NCBI GenBank assembly: GCA_947630095.1
Contig: CANRGI010000007.1
Coordinates: forward strand, 1-18,076
Direction of reading: 5' to 3'
DNA: 18,076 nt
Source: an uncultured Bacilli bacterium
Lineage (GTDB): Bacteria > Bacillota_I > Bacilli_A > RF39 > UBA660
Positions 8,232 to 15,300 of the stretch are shown here, one piece after another. The translations under genes and the position numbers were made by a program. How positions within the stretch are numbered: position 1 is the first letter of the stretch; each line of letters opens with the position of its first letter. The notes beneath the pieces were generated by a model, which saw only the letters and a list, made by a program, of their open reading frames with translations, had not been told where the DNA came from and made no database searches.

Positions 8232-8259
8232 AAAAAACTACCAATAAATAACTTGGTAA
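8232..8259 (-). terminator. Terminator of the nusB-xse operon
   Basis: On the minus strand TACCAA, an eight-base loop and TTGGTA (8239-8258) are followed by G and six T (8232-8237). It ends the operon just after the short frame at 8266. Confidence 0.75.
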
Positions 8260-8265
8260 TTTGTT

Positions 8266-8469
8266 CTATTTAGATTTTCCATAAGTTTCCATAAAAGCAC
8301 TATAGTAGTCAGGGTGGTCTATTTCTTTGTATTTATTTAAATACTCATTTATTTCTTCATTATTATTTGCCTTAACTTCTATTTCTATATCATTAATATA
8401 TATTATATCTTTAGTACTATATTCAAAAGTTCTTTTAATACTTCTTTTAAATTCTTCGTCTATTTTAAT
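8266..8469 (-). CDS. Small acidic protein frame after xseB, probably ATT start (no canonical start codon)
   Basis: The frame is open from 8502 to the stop at 8266-8268 (78 codons) with codon use like its neighbours. It contains no ATG, GTG, TTG or CTG until nine codons before the end. The most natural start is ATT at 8469, giving 67 residues that begin as MKIDEEFKRS and end in a DHPDYYSAFMETYG stretch; I do not recognise the protein. Upstream, AGGTAGGTG (8482-8490) could act as ribosome site, with a small hairpin (TTAC-CGTG-GTAA) between it and the ATT. It starts 20 bases after the xseB stop and is followed by the operon terminator. Alternatives are a decayed gene or a one-base assembly error that removed an ATG; a frameshift from xseB is blocked by an in-frame TAA at 8503-8505. 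Confidence 0.5.
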   Translation of the reverse strand: MKIDEEFKRSIKRTFEYSTKDIIYINDIEIEVKANNNEEINEYLNKYKEIDHPDYYSAFMETYGKSK

Positions 8470-8489
8470 ATTACCACGGTAACACCTAC

Positions 8490-8717
8490 CTATTCTTCTG
8501 TTTTAAATTGCGATAATGTACCATCTTCATTTAAGATTTTATTTACTGTTTTAGTTGCTTCATTTAATTTAGTTTCACAAAAATTTACCATTTCCATAGC
8601 GCTTTGGTATTTTTTTACCATATCGTCTAGTGGTACTTCTCCTTTTTCTAATTCTCTTATAGTTTCTTCTAAACTAAGTAAAGCACTTTCAAAAGTTAAT
8701 TCATTTTCTTTATTCAT
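8490..8717 (-). CDS. xseB: Exodeoxyribonuclease VII small subunit
   Basis: XseB binds the XseA chains to form the exonuclease VII that trims single-stranded DNA from both ends. The 75 residues are the usual size. LTFESALLSLEETIRELEKGE (8-28), followed by VPLDDMVKKYQSAMEMVNFCE, is the family signature helical pair. The ATG at 8717 overlaps the end of xseA by eight bases, with its ribosome site (AGGAG) inside xseA, so translation is coupled. Confidence 0.95.
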   Translation of the reverse strand: MNKENELTFESALLSLEETIRELEKGEVPLDDMVKKYQSAMEMVNFCETKLNEATKTVNKILNEDGTLSQFKTEE

Positions 8718-10050
8718 TTTTACACTCCTTTACTTCACTAATTATTTCTCCATTATATAACTTAGTAGTTAAAATATCCCCATTTTTAATACTTTTTATA
8801 TCTTTTATTATATTCCCATCTATAAGGGTTAGAGAATATCCTTTATTTAATATATTATATGGATTTAATAATTCTAATTTTATTTTAAGTTCACTTACTT
8901 TTCTAGTTTTTCTCTCTAATAAAATAGTATAAATATTTACCAAATTATTTTTATCTTTTATTAATCTTTCATTTAATTTAATATTTAACATATTTATAGG
9001 ATTAAGTAACTTTAACCTTTCTCTAAAACTATCTAGCCTTCTTGTATTCATTTCTAATTTATATTTAATAGTAGTAGATAATTTAGATACTAGATTATCT
9101 AATTTCTGTTCTTCTTCAGCATATAAACTAATTGGATTATTTAATATGTAACTACTTTTAATCTTTTTTAATGTATCCGCGTGTTTATTTAATGTTTTAG
9201 TTAAAACACTTATAATTCTACCTTTATATTCACTCAAATACCTTAGTATTTCTAATTTAGAAGGCACTACTAGTTCTGCTGCTGCAGTTGGTGTTGGTGC
9301 TCTTAAATCTGCTACAAAATCTGATATAGTATAGTCTATTTCATGCCCTACTGCACTTACTACTGGTTTATTTGTTTCATATATTGCTCTTGCAACTACT
9401 TCTTCATTAAAAGCCCATAAGTCTTCAATAGAACCTCCACCTCTACCTAATATAATAACGTCAACATCACTACTATCTGCTATCTTTAACATCTTTATTA
9501 TGTTTTCTTTAGCCCCATCTCCCTGTACTAAAGACGGAAATAAAATAATCTCAGTAAGAGGAAATCTTCTATTAATAGTACTTATTATATCCTTTACTGC
9601 TGCTCCAGTAGAAGCAGTTATAACTCCTACTTTTCTAGGTATTCTAGGTAATTTTTTCTTTTTAGATACATCAAATAGCCCTTCGTCATTTAATTTTTTC
9701 TTTAATTTTTCAAATAATACATAAAGAGAACCTAACCCATCTTCTTTCATAGATGCAACTGTAATTTGATAAGACCCTCCACTTACATAAACACTAATCT
9801 TACCTTTAACACATACATTCATACCATCTTTAGGTACAAAATCTAACCCAGCACTTTGATAATTAAACATAACAGCATTTATTTTACTATTTTCGTCTTT
9901 TAAACTAAAGTATAAGTGCCCTCGTGTATGAAATTTAAGATTACTTATTTCTCCTTTTAAAGATACATAACTTAAAAAATCGTCTCTATCTATAATTGTT
10001 TTAATATAACTATTTAAGTCAGTAACTGACAAAAAAACTTCTTCACTCAT
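8710..10050 (-). CDS. xseA: Exodeoxyribonuclease VII large subunit
   Basis: This is the catalytic subunit of exonuclease VII, acting in the cytosol on single-stranded DNA in repair. The 446 residues carry an N-terminal OB fold (about 5-104), a catalytic domain starting at PRKVGVITASTGAAVKD (138-154), the signature GRGGGSIEDLWAFN (202-215), AVGHEIDY (233-240) and DLRAPTPTAAAE (248-259). A long coiled-coil tail (about 265-400) and a C-terminal YNILNKGYSL segment follow. The ATG at 10050 sits in an ATGA overlap with the nusB stop, with GAGGT six bases upstream. Confidence 0.97.
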   Translation of the reverse strand: MSEEVFLSVTDLNSYIKTIIDRDDFLSYVSLKGEISNLKFHTRGHLYFSLKDENSKINAVMFNYQSAGLDFVPKDGMNVCVKGKISVYVSGGSYQITVASMKEDGLGSLYVLFEKLKKKLNDEGLFDVSKKKKLPRIPRKVGVITASTGAAVKDIISTINRRFPLTEIILFPSLVQGDGAKENIIKMLKIADSSDVDVIILGRGGGSIEDLWAFNEEVVARAIYETNKPVVSAVGHEIDYTISDFVADLRAPTPTAAAELVVPSKLEILRYLSEYKGRIISVLTKTLNKHADTLKKIKSSYILNNPISLYAEEEQKLDNLVSKLSTTIKYKLEMNTRRLDSFRERLKLLNPINMLNIKLNERLIKDKNNLVNIYTILLERKTRKVSELKIKLELLNPYNILNKGYSLTLIDGNIIKDIKSIKNGDILTTKLYNGEIISEVKECKNE

Positions 10051-10453
10051 TTTTTACCTCATTATTTAATATTTCGTCTAAAACTGCATTAAGTAATTTA
10101 CTAACCTTTAAATCACTATATTTTTTAGATAACAAAATACCTTCATTAATACTTACTATATGAGGTGTATCAGTATACATTAATTCATATACACTCATTT
10201 CAAATATTGCTTTATCTATATTACCTAATCTATTAACTTTCCAGTCTTTTAAGTATTTATCTATTAAAGTATCTAATTCCTTCTCCTTTTCAATAGTGCC
10301 ATAAACTATTTCTTTTATAAACTCATTATCTGTTTTATCATTTTCTTTTATAACATCTTCTATCTTATAGTCTATTTTATCTTTTTTATATACATTTATT
10401 TGGTATAAAATTGTCATTATTTTTTCTCTTAATTCGCTTCTTGTAACTTTCAT
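10043..10453 (-). CDS. nusB: Transcription antitermination protein NusB
   Basis: NusB pairs with NusE (ribosomal protein S10) at boxA RNA and aids rRNA transcription. From ATG 10453 it has 136 residues, all-helical, with TRSELREKIMTILYQINVY at the start, FIKEIVYGTIEKEKELD in the middle, and the conserved core NRLGNIDKAIFEMSVYELMY, INEGILLSKKYS and LLNAVLDEI. The start at 10453 follows AAAGGAG at seven bases; a TTG at 10474 lies upstream of that site and is rejected. The TGA stop overlaps the xseA start, making this the first gene of nusB-xseA-xseB. Confidence 0.93.
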   Translation of the reverse strand: MKVTRSELREKIMTILYQINVYKKDKIDYKIEDVIKENDKTDNEFIKEIVYGTIEKEKELDTLIDKYLKDWKVNRLGNIDKAIFEMSVYELMYTDTPHIVSINEGILLSKKYSDLKVSKLLNAVLDEILNNEVKNE

Positions 10454-10479
10454 ACTATTTTCTCCTTTAAACAACTTTA

Positions 10480-10488
10480 ATTATAACA
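10480..10488 (-). promoter_or_regulatory. Extended -10 promoter of nusB-xseA-xseB
   Basis: Minus strand TGT-TATAAT (hexamer 10480-10485), 26 bases before the nusB start. No good -35 at 16-18 bases; the TG extension would compensate. Confidence 0.5.
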
Positions 10489-10526
10489 AAAATGTATACT
10501 AGAATAAAGAACAAATTTTATAAATT

Positions 10527-11222
10527 TTAATGTCTATAAAACTTTCTTACATCTATATCATACTTTTTACTCATAATTGGCTCGATAAGAGATAATTTTT
10601 CGTAATCATTTAATATATCTCCAATATATTCTATATATTTATTAGTAGTTTTACCTAGTAAATATAATAGATTATAGTATCTTGCTAAATCATAGTTATT
10701 TTTATTAAAAATATTAAAGTCTAAAATTGCAAATGGTTTTAATACCTGATTATTTCTTTTAGTTTTACATATTATCTCGTCATAAGTTTGTAGTTTATTT
10801 CTAATCTTTGCCAAATCTTGATACTTAAGCCATAAACTAGGTACTAAACTAACATTATCACTTTCATTTGATTTATCATTTATAGGTGTAGAAAGAGGAA
10901 ATATATGCACTATATCACTGGGCAAGATATCATAAATAAATATTATTTTATTTTTATTTCTCGATACATTATTAGAGGTAATTGTAGAAAATCTAGCATA
11001 ATTAACTTCATTTAAGTATTTATATTCACTTTCTAAACTATCAGAAACCCTACAAATAAATTTAAAATCATTAAGTAATACTAAATCATTTTTATTTTTA
11101 ACTCTTGTCAAATGCCCTACTATATTTCTTAAAGAATAATTTTTAACATCATAATAAGTACAGTCATCTTTAACTAAACTAAGTGACGAGTGTGACATCT
11201 CCCATAATTCTTTATTAATCAT
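10527..11222 (-). CDS. Protein of unknown function
   Basis: I do not recognise this 231-residue protein. It has no signal peptide or membrane span and is rich in Asn, Lys, Tyr and Asp. Notable segments are LWEMSHSSLSLVKDDC near the start, a beta-rich middle (IIFIYDILPSDIVHIFPLSTP), a helical LWLKYQDLAKIRNKLQTYDEI stretch, and a basic, aromatic end (DVRKFYRH). The start is chosen as ATG 11222, with GTGAG eight bases upstream; a GTG at 11237 in the same frame would add five residues. A promoter (11251-11279) and a perfect 9-bp inverted repeat (11319-11341) lie upstream. The candidate small RNA at 11402-11555 is just beyond. Its place between a regulatory gap and nusB suggests an independently regulated accessory gene (inference). 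Confidence 0.65.
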   Translation of the reverse strand: MINKELWEMSHSSLSLVKDDCTYYDVKNYSLRNIVGHLTRVKNKNDLVLLNDFKFICRVSDSLESEYKYLNEVNYARFSTITSNNVSRNKNKIIFIYDILPSDIVHIFPLSTPINDKSNESDNVSLVPSLWLKYQDLAKIRNKLQTYDEIICKTKRNNQVLKPFAILDFNIFNKNNYDLARYYNLLYLLGKTTNKYIEYIGDILNDYEKLSLIEPIMSKKYDIDVRKFYRH

Positions 11223-11250
11223 ATAATAATTACTCACTTTCTAAATGATT

Positions 11251-11279
11251 ATTTTATCAAATTAAATTTATAAAGTAAA
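11251..11279 (-). promoter_or_regulatory. Promoter of the unknown gene at 10527-11222
   Basis: Minus strand TTTACT (11274-11279), 17 bases, and TAAAAT (11251-11256) preceded by TGA as an extended -10. Confidence 0.5.
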
Positions 11280-11318
11280 CATATTTATTTGCTTCAATAC
11301 AAAAAAACAAGTATTTTA

Positions 11319-11341
11319 ATATTCTTAATTAGTAAGAATAT
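11319..11341. repeat. Perfect 9-bp inverted repeat (possible operator)
   Basis: ATATTCTTA (11319-11327) and TAAGAATAT (11333-11341) flank a five-base loop. No T-run follows on either strand, so it is not an ordinary terminator. It lies about 40 bases upstream of the -35 of the 10527-11222 gene and might bind a regulator, or be chance in AT-rich DNA. Confidence 0.4.
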
Positions 11342-11401
11342 AATACCTGTTATTAAAAATAATTATCGTAATATTTTTTTACTATTATTTAAACCAAATT
11401 T

Positions 11402-11555
11402 TAAACAAAAAGAGGTGCCATTTGACACCTTATGAACAAATCGAATTTCTAAGAAAAATTCAACTCCTGGAAATATGCAAATCCCAGAAATTCTACTTGT
11501 AATAGAGGAAGAAAATGATAAAACAATCAGTGAATTCCTTCATTACAAATACGAC
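11402..11555 (-). ncRNA. Candidate free-standing structured small RNA (about 150 nt)
   Basis: No convincing protein frame occupies this stretch; the minus-strand frames seen are short and lack ribosome sites. It starts at a near-consensus promoter and ends at a hairpin-plus-T-run terminator. Inside, two perfect long-range stems are visible: TTGTAAT/ATTACAA (11497-11503 with 11542-11548, enclosing GGAA/TTCC and TGAT/ATCA pairs) and GAATTTCT/AGAAATTC (11443-11450 with 11486-11493, enclosing a CTGGGA/TTTCCAG hairpin). Base composition is less AT-rich than the flanks. The 5' end does not pair with the 3' end as in 6S RNA, and no SRP, tmRNA or RNase P hallmark is seen. Family unknown; a regulatory RNA or the non-coding part of a mobile element are both possible. 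Confidence 0.55.
11406..11430 (-). terminator. Terminator of the candidate small RNA
   Basis: On the minus strand GGTGTC-AAAT-GGCACC (11414-11429, one T-G pair) is followed by TC and five T (11407-11411). Confidence 0.75.
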
Positions 11556-11560
11556 TCATT

Positions 11561-11588
11561 ATTATAGCAGTTTTTCTACATTTGTCAA
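11561..11588 (-). promoter_or_regulatory. Near-consensus promoter driving the candidate small RNA
   Basis: Minus strand TTGACA (11583-11588), 16 bases, and TATAAT (11561-11566) preceded by TGC. Both hexamers are perfect and the -10 is extended, the best promoter in the window. The expected start is near 11555. Confidence 0.8.
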
Positions 11589-11606
11589 GCAAAATGTGCT
11601 TTTTTT
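11587..11606 (+). terminator. Possible plus-strand terminator overlapping the small-RNA promoter
   Basis: AAGCA-AAATG-TGCTT (11587-11601) runs into seven T (11600-11606) on the plus strand. No plus-strand gene upstream needs it. It may block antisense transcription into the ATPase gene, or simply be a dyad over the -35. Confidence 0.4.
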
Positions 11607-11607
11607 A

Positions 11608-12837
11608 TTACAAATCTTCTTTATTATATATAAAATCTACTATATTAACATTATTTATTCCATCTACATTTTTTTGAAATATTAAATCAAGTACAAATAA
11701 GTACCGAGGATATAACTCTCTAATTTCATAAAATGGTTTATATTCTCTTTCTTCTGTCTTTTCGTCGTCTATATTTTTAGATACTTGAATATAAAAGTAT
11801 TCATTTATCCCTTTTCTTGCTATAAAATCACATTCAAGAGTTCCTATTTTACCTACACTTAAACTATAATTTTTACTTTTTAAATATGAAAATAAAACAT
11901 TTTCAAGTATATGCTTGTAATTGAGTTTATTATTACTATATTCAAAATATATACTTAAGTCAGCAAGATAATATTTTTTATTACCACTTAATACTTTTTT
12001 TGATTTAATATCAAATAAGTCACAAGGATAAATTATTTTAGCATTTTCTAAAATATCTATATATGTTTTAATTGTTCTTCTATCTACATTAATTTTTTCA
12101 TTTTTAGATAAATAATCATAAATACTACCAACTGAAATTATAGAACCAAAGTTATTTATAACAAATTTTTGGATAATTTCAAATAGAGATGTATCTTTTA
12201 TTTTCTTATGTAATTTTATATCTTTTTCAAATATTTGCTTTATTACATTTTCAGTATATAACATCTTATCTTCTCTTTTATCATATTTTAAAGACCCAGG
12301 AAACCCACCATCTCTTATAAATTCTTCAAATTCATTATATATATTTGGATTTACCATTTTATTAAAATATCTTTTCATATCTACATATTCATAGAAATTA
12401 AGAGGTAACATTTCTATTTCAATATATCTTCCTGTAAGTTTAGTAACTAATTCTCCTGATAATAAATAAGAATTAGAACCAGTTAAAAAGATAGAATAAT
12501 TACCTTCTTCTCTATATGAATTTATTACTTTTTCAAAATCATTTACATTTTCTATTTCGTCTATAAATAGATATTTAAACTCATTATCACATACTAAACT
12601 ATTTATAGTATTTTCTAAATCTTCTCCAGTTACTACTTCCTTATATTCTTTTTTATCTAATTCTATATAAATAATATCTTTTTCTTTTATACCATTTTCT
12701 TTTAATTCTTCTATAATGCTTTTTAATAAATAAGATTTACCGCATCTACGTATACCTGTTATAACTTTTATCATAGTATCATTATAAAAACCTCTTATTT
12801 TACTTAAATAATTTTCTCTTTTATATATTTTTTCCAT
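11608..12837 (-). CDS. AAA family ATPase with DUF4143 C-terminal domain
   Basis: The protein has an N-terminal AAA_14-type ATPase and a C-terminal DUF4143 domain (PD-(D/E)XK-like fold); such proteins are common, often variable between strains, and of unclear cellular role. The 409 residues show Walker A GIRRCGKS (28-35), Walker B YLFIDE (89-94), sensor LTGSNS (118-123), and KLTGRYIEIEMLPLNFYEY (133-151), typical of the family. A winged-helix-like part lies at about 215-270. Toward the end, LECDFIARKG and YIQVSKN mark the degenerate nuclease-like core, with Gln where classic enzymes have Glu. ATG 12837 follows GGTGAAG. TATAAT at 12855-12860 gives it a likely promoter of its own. Confidence 0.9.
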   Translation of the reverse strand: MEKIYKRENYLSKIRGFYNDTMIKVITGIRRCGKSYLLKSIIEELKENGIKEKDIIYIELDKKEYKEVVTGEDLENTINSLVCDNEFKYLFIDEIENVNDFEKVINSYREEGNYSIFLTGSNSYLLSGELVTKLTGRYIEIEMLPLNFYEYVDMKRYFNKMVNPNIYNEFEEFIRDGGFPGSLKYDKREDKMLYTENVIKQIFEKDIKLHKKIKDTSLFEIIQKFVINNFGSIISVGSIYDYLSKNEKINVDRRTIKTYIDILENAKIIYPCDLFDIKSKKVLSGNKKYYLADLSIYFEYSNNKLNYKHILENVLFSYLKSKNYSLSVGKIGTLECDFIARKGINEYFYIQVSKNIDDEKTEEREYKPFYEIRELYPRYLFVLDLIFQKNVDGINNVNIVDFIYNKEDL

Positions 12838-12854
12838 AACTCTTCACCACTTAT

Positions 12855-12860
12855 ATTATA
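12855..12860 (-). promoter_or_regulatory. -10 element of the AAA ATPase gene
   Basis: Minus strand TATAAT, 17 bases upstream of the start codon. The only -35 candidate is a weak TTGCTT (12878-12883) that overlaps the preceding terminator. Confidence 0.4.
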
Positions 12861-12873
12861 TATTTTTTATTAC

Positions 12874-12932
12874 AAAAAAGCAAGTTATCGCCCACTTTTA
12901 TACGCTATAGTGTCTAAATTGGTCGATAACTT
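12874..12932 (-). terminator. Terminator of ylbL with an unusually long loop
   Basis: On the minus strand AAGTTATCG (12924-12932) pairs perfectly with CGATAACTT (12882-12890), 9 bp, and is followed by six T (12874-12879). The 33-base loop holds a smaller CACT/AGTG hairpin. Confidence 0.7.
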
Positions 12933-12937
12933 ACTAA

Positions 12938-13948
12938 TTATAACTCCTTTAATGCTTCAACTACTTGCTTAAAATTAATTGCTTCTATTATTTTAATATC
13001 ATAATCTTTTTCTTTTTTTAATTTAACCGCATCATTATAGTTTTCTCCAGTAGGCGCTATGAAGATGTCGGCTCCTTTTCTAACTGCGCCTGCTAATTTA
13101 TATTTAATACCCCCTATTTCTCCTACTGTACCATCTAAATCAATAGTCCCTGTACCTGCAATTGTAAGACCTTTAGTTAAATCTTCTTTAGTTAATCTAT
13201 TATATATTTCTAAACTTGACATAAGTCCTCCTGAAGCACCGCTTTCGTTCTTATCATAATCAAACTTAACAGAAACATCAGTATCTATTTGAATATTAGT
13301 AACTAAATATAACCCCATTAATGTATTCCCATCTTCTTCATATAAAGTTGCACTGCACTCTTTAGTTTTATTTTTTCTTATTACCTTTAACTTAATAGTA
13401 TCCCCTTTCTTTTTATCTTTTAATGCTTCAGTAACACTATCCATATCTTCTATATTAACCCCATCTATACTTTTAATAATATCTCCTGTTTTTAAATTAG
13501 TATCAGCATTTTCAAATACGTGATAAACTACTATATCACTTTCTACTATATCATAAGGAGTATTACTTTCTTCTAAAGCAACTGCTAAAGCATTAACATT
13601 AACTCTTTCTAAATCTATTTGTCCACGAGTTAATATATCGTCATAATCTTCACTATCTATTTGTGAGTCTTCTAAAGGTACTAAATCCCAGTTTGGAATA
13701 ATATAAGAAAGCAAGTAAGTTATCACATTACCTTTATGGGCAGTTACATAAGTAAGATTAAAAGAACCTTTAGACTTATACCCATTTTCTACTTCTATTC
13801 TTTTTTCTAAGTTCCCAAGTCCTCCAGGAGAATAAATTTCATAATCTAAATCTACTAAAAGACCCGCTATTAATAAAGAATAAATTATAAGAAATTTCCA
13901 ATTTTCTTTTATAATTTGTGAAATTTTATCATATATTTTACTAAACAT
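12938..13948 (-). CDS. ylbL: PDZ-domain Lon-type serine protease (YlbL/SepM family)
   Basis: This is a membrane-anchored protease of peptidase family S16. Relatives cleave extracytoplasmic substrates, for example a competence peptide in streptococci or cell-division regulators in Bacillus. The 336 residues have one N-terminal membrane segment (about 18-34), a YxxYSPGG motif typical of the family (36-43), a PDZ domain (about 140-195) and a Lon proteolytic domain. The Ser-Lys dyad is Ser239 in SGASGGLMSSLEIYN and Lys284 in GGIKYKLAGA; TIAGTGTIDLDGTVGEIGG lies between. ATG 13948 follows GAGGT at eight bases. It is divergent from ylbJ, with which it also clusters in B. subtilis. Confidence 0.94.
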   Translation of the reverse strand: MFSKIYDKISQIIKENWKFLIIYSLLIAGLLVDLDYEIYSPGGLGNLEKRIEVENGYKSKGSFNLTYVTAHKGNVITYLLSYIIPNWDLVPLEDSQIDSEDYDDILTRGQIDLERVNVNALAVALEESNTPYDIVESDIVVYHVFENADTNLKTGDIIKSIDGVNIEDMDSVTEALKDKKKGDTIKLKVIRKNKTKECSATLYEEDGNTLMGLYLVTNIQIDTDVSVKFDYDKNESGASGGLMSSLEIYNRLTKEDLTKGLTIAGTGTIDLDGTVGEIGGIKYKLAGAVRKGADIFIAPTGENYNDAVKLKKEKDYDIKIIEAINFKQVVEALKEL

Positions 13949-13967
13949 TATATATACCTCATAATAT

Positions 13968-13976
13968 ATTATAACA
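13968..13976 (-). promoter_or_regulatory. Extended -10 of ylbL in the ylbJ/ylbL divergent gap
   Basis: Minus strand TGT-TATAAT (hexamer 13968-13973), 20 bases before the ylbL start. The -35 region would fall within the ylbJ start and is poor. Only 42 bases separate the two starts, so the promoters must overlap. Confidence 0.4.
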
Positions 13977-13990
13977 TAGTGAGTGATTTT

Positions 13991-14890
13991 ATGTTTAAAA
14001 TAATTAAAAAAATAATAAATATTTTTATTTGTACTTTAGTTTTATTTATATTTTTAACTAAACCAGATATAATTATAAATTCAGTTAAAACTAGTTTAGA
14101 AATATTTTATAATAATATATTACCTACTTTACTACCATTTTTTATACTTATTGATTTTCTTACTAATGTAGGTTATATTAATTATTTAAAGAAATTATTT
14201 AAGTTTAAACACTTTCATATATTAATACTTTCTATGATATCAGGCTTACCTAGTAATGCTAAATATATAAATAATGCTTTAAATAATAATGAAATATCTT
14301 TATATGATGCAGAAATAATGCTAGGTTGCTCATCTTTCCCTAACCCTATGTTTATTATTAGTAGTGTAGGCTTTCTAATGCTAAATGATATAACATTAGG
14401 AGTGATTATTCTAATAAGTGTTTATTTATCTAATATAATAGTGTATTTAATTCACTACAGATTACTAGATAATTCATATAGTAAAGATACTTTAGATAAA
14501 AAAGAATTTCCTATATTTTTAAAAGATAGTATCATAAATAATACTACTACACTTATTGTTATATTAGGTACTATGATATTTTTTATAACTGTTTTAAATA
14601 TAATTTGTAATTTAATACCAGTTAGTGATTTAATAAAAAGTATAATAAGTGGTATTTTAGAAATAAGTAGTGGCGCTAAAAATATAAGTTTACTTAATAT
14701 AAATTTTAAATTTAAGTTTATATTACTTTGTTTAACACTTTCTTGGAATGGTTTATCAGTATTCATGCAGTCTCTTAGTATAGTAAGTAAACATAATATT
14801 AGTATTAAACATTTATTAATAATAAAAATAGAAGTATTACTCACTTCTATCATAATTAACTATTTCTATATTATATTCTGGGTTATTTGA
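13991..14890 (+). CDS. ylbJ: Sporulation integral membrane protein YlbJ (SpoVV)
   Basis: SpoVV acts in the outer forespore membrane and is needed to move dipicolinic acid from mother cell to forespore (family knowledge). The 299 residues form a polytopic membrane protein with about eight hydrophobic stretches. The diagnostic motif is SGLPSNAKY (84-92), followed by EIMLGCSSFPNPMFI (108-122). It belongs to the nucleoside-transporter 'Gate' type. It is clearly shorter than the roughly 400-residue Bacillus protein. ATG 13991 is taken as start with GTGAG seven bases ahead; an in-frame GTG at 13979 is possible. It ends in TGA, and its last 54 bases overlap the 3' end of the opposite-strand pilin gene. 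Confidence 0.88.
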   Translation: MFKIIKKIINIFICTLVLFIFLTKPDIIINSVKTSLEIFYNNILPTLLPFFILIDFLTNVGYINYLKKLFKFKHFHILILSMISGLPSNAKYINNALNNNEISLYDAEIMLGCSSFPNPMFIISSVGFLMLNDITLGVIILISVYLSNIIVYLIHYRLLDNSYSKDTLDKKEFPIFLKDSIINNTTTLIVILGTMIFFITVLNIICNLIPVSDLIKSIISGILEISSGAKNISLLNINFKFKFILLCLTLSWNGLSVFMQSLSIVSKHNISIKHLLIIKIEVLLTSIIINYFYIIFWVI

Positions 14891-15292
14891 GTTTACTATT
14901 TTTATTATATGTAAATTATTATGGTTAATTAGTTCTAACGTATATGTATCAGTTTTTATTAAAGATTTTTTAAGAAGTAAAGTATCACTATCTGTATCTT
15001 TATAAGTTAATATACTCCCACTTAGAGATAACTCCATATTAGAGTTATCTTTTAGTACTATATCACATTTATTAGTAGTGCAACTCGCACTTGAAATTCC
15101 CCCGCCTGATTTAACATAACCATTTAGCACCTTAGATACAGTAGTTTTAGTAAGTATTTTCTCTGTTTCGTCACTTATATTATTTTCACTATCCCTTAAA
15201 TTGATAAGTAATCTAAACATAAATATCATTACTACTGATAAAAGTCCTATACTTATTGCTATTTCAATTAAAGTAAAACCTTTCTTATTCAT
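14837..15292 (-). CDS. Type IV pilin-like protein (third gene of the pilin operon)
   Basis: A prepilin with leader MNKKG and the N-methylation motif G-FTLIE (5-10), whose Glu10 is position +5 after cleavage, followed by a hydrophobic helix to about residue 31. The 151-residue body has a short CTTNKC loop (70-75) likely closed by a disulfide, and a beta-rich C-terminus. It should be processed by a prepilin peptidase and assembled into a pilus or competence pseudopilus; ATPase and platform genes are not in this window. AGGTGG overlaps the stop codon of the previous gene. Its 3' end runs 54 bases into ylbJ on the other strand. Confidence 0.85.
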   Translation of the reverse strand: MNKKGFTLIEIAISIGLLSVVMIFMFRLLINLRDSENNISDETEKILTKTTVSKVLNGYVKSGGGISSASCTTNKCDIVLKDNSNMELSLSGSILTYKDTDSDTLLLKKSLIKTDTYTLELINHNNLHIIKIVNSNNPEYNIEIVNYDRSE

Positions 15293-15300
15293 ATAACCAC

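Noticed and set aside
8490..8530. Programmed -1 frameshift from xseB into the following frame
   Set aside because: No slippery heptamer is present, and a TAA in the target frame at 8503-8505 restricts any shift to the last three codons.
11402..11555. 6S RNA
   Set aside because: The 5' part pairs with the middle of the transcript rather than with the 3' end, so the long closing stem and central bubble are absent.
11470..11570. Plus-strand frame of about 30 codons starting at an ATG near 11474, and a shorter one reading TPYEQIEFLRKIQ around 11425-11505
   Set aside because: Both lack ribosome sites and recognisable motifs, and they lie inside the paired stems of the candidate RNA. A decayed transposase end cannot be excluded.
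14455..14853. 132-codon minus-strand frame inside ylbJ
   Set aside because: It is antisense to a well-supported membrane protein, with no ribosome site or motif.
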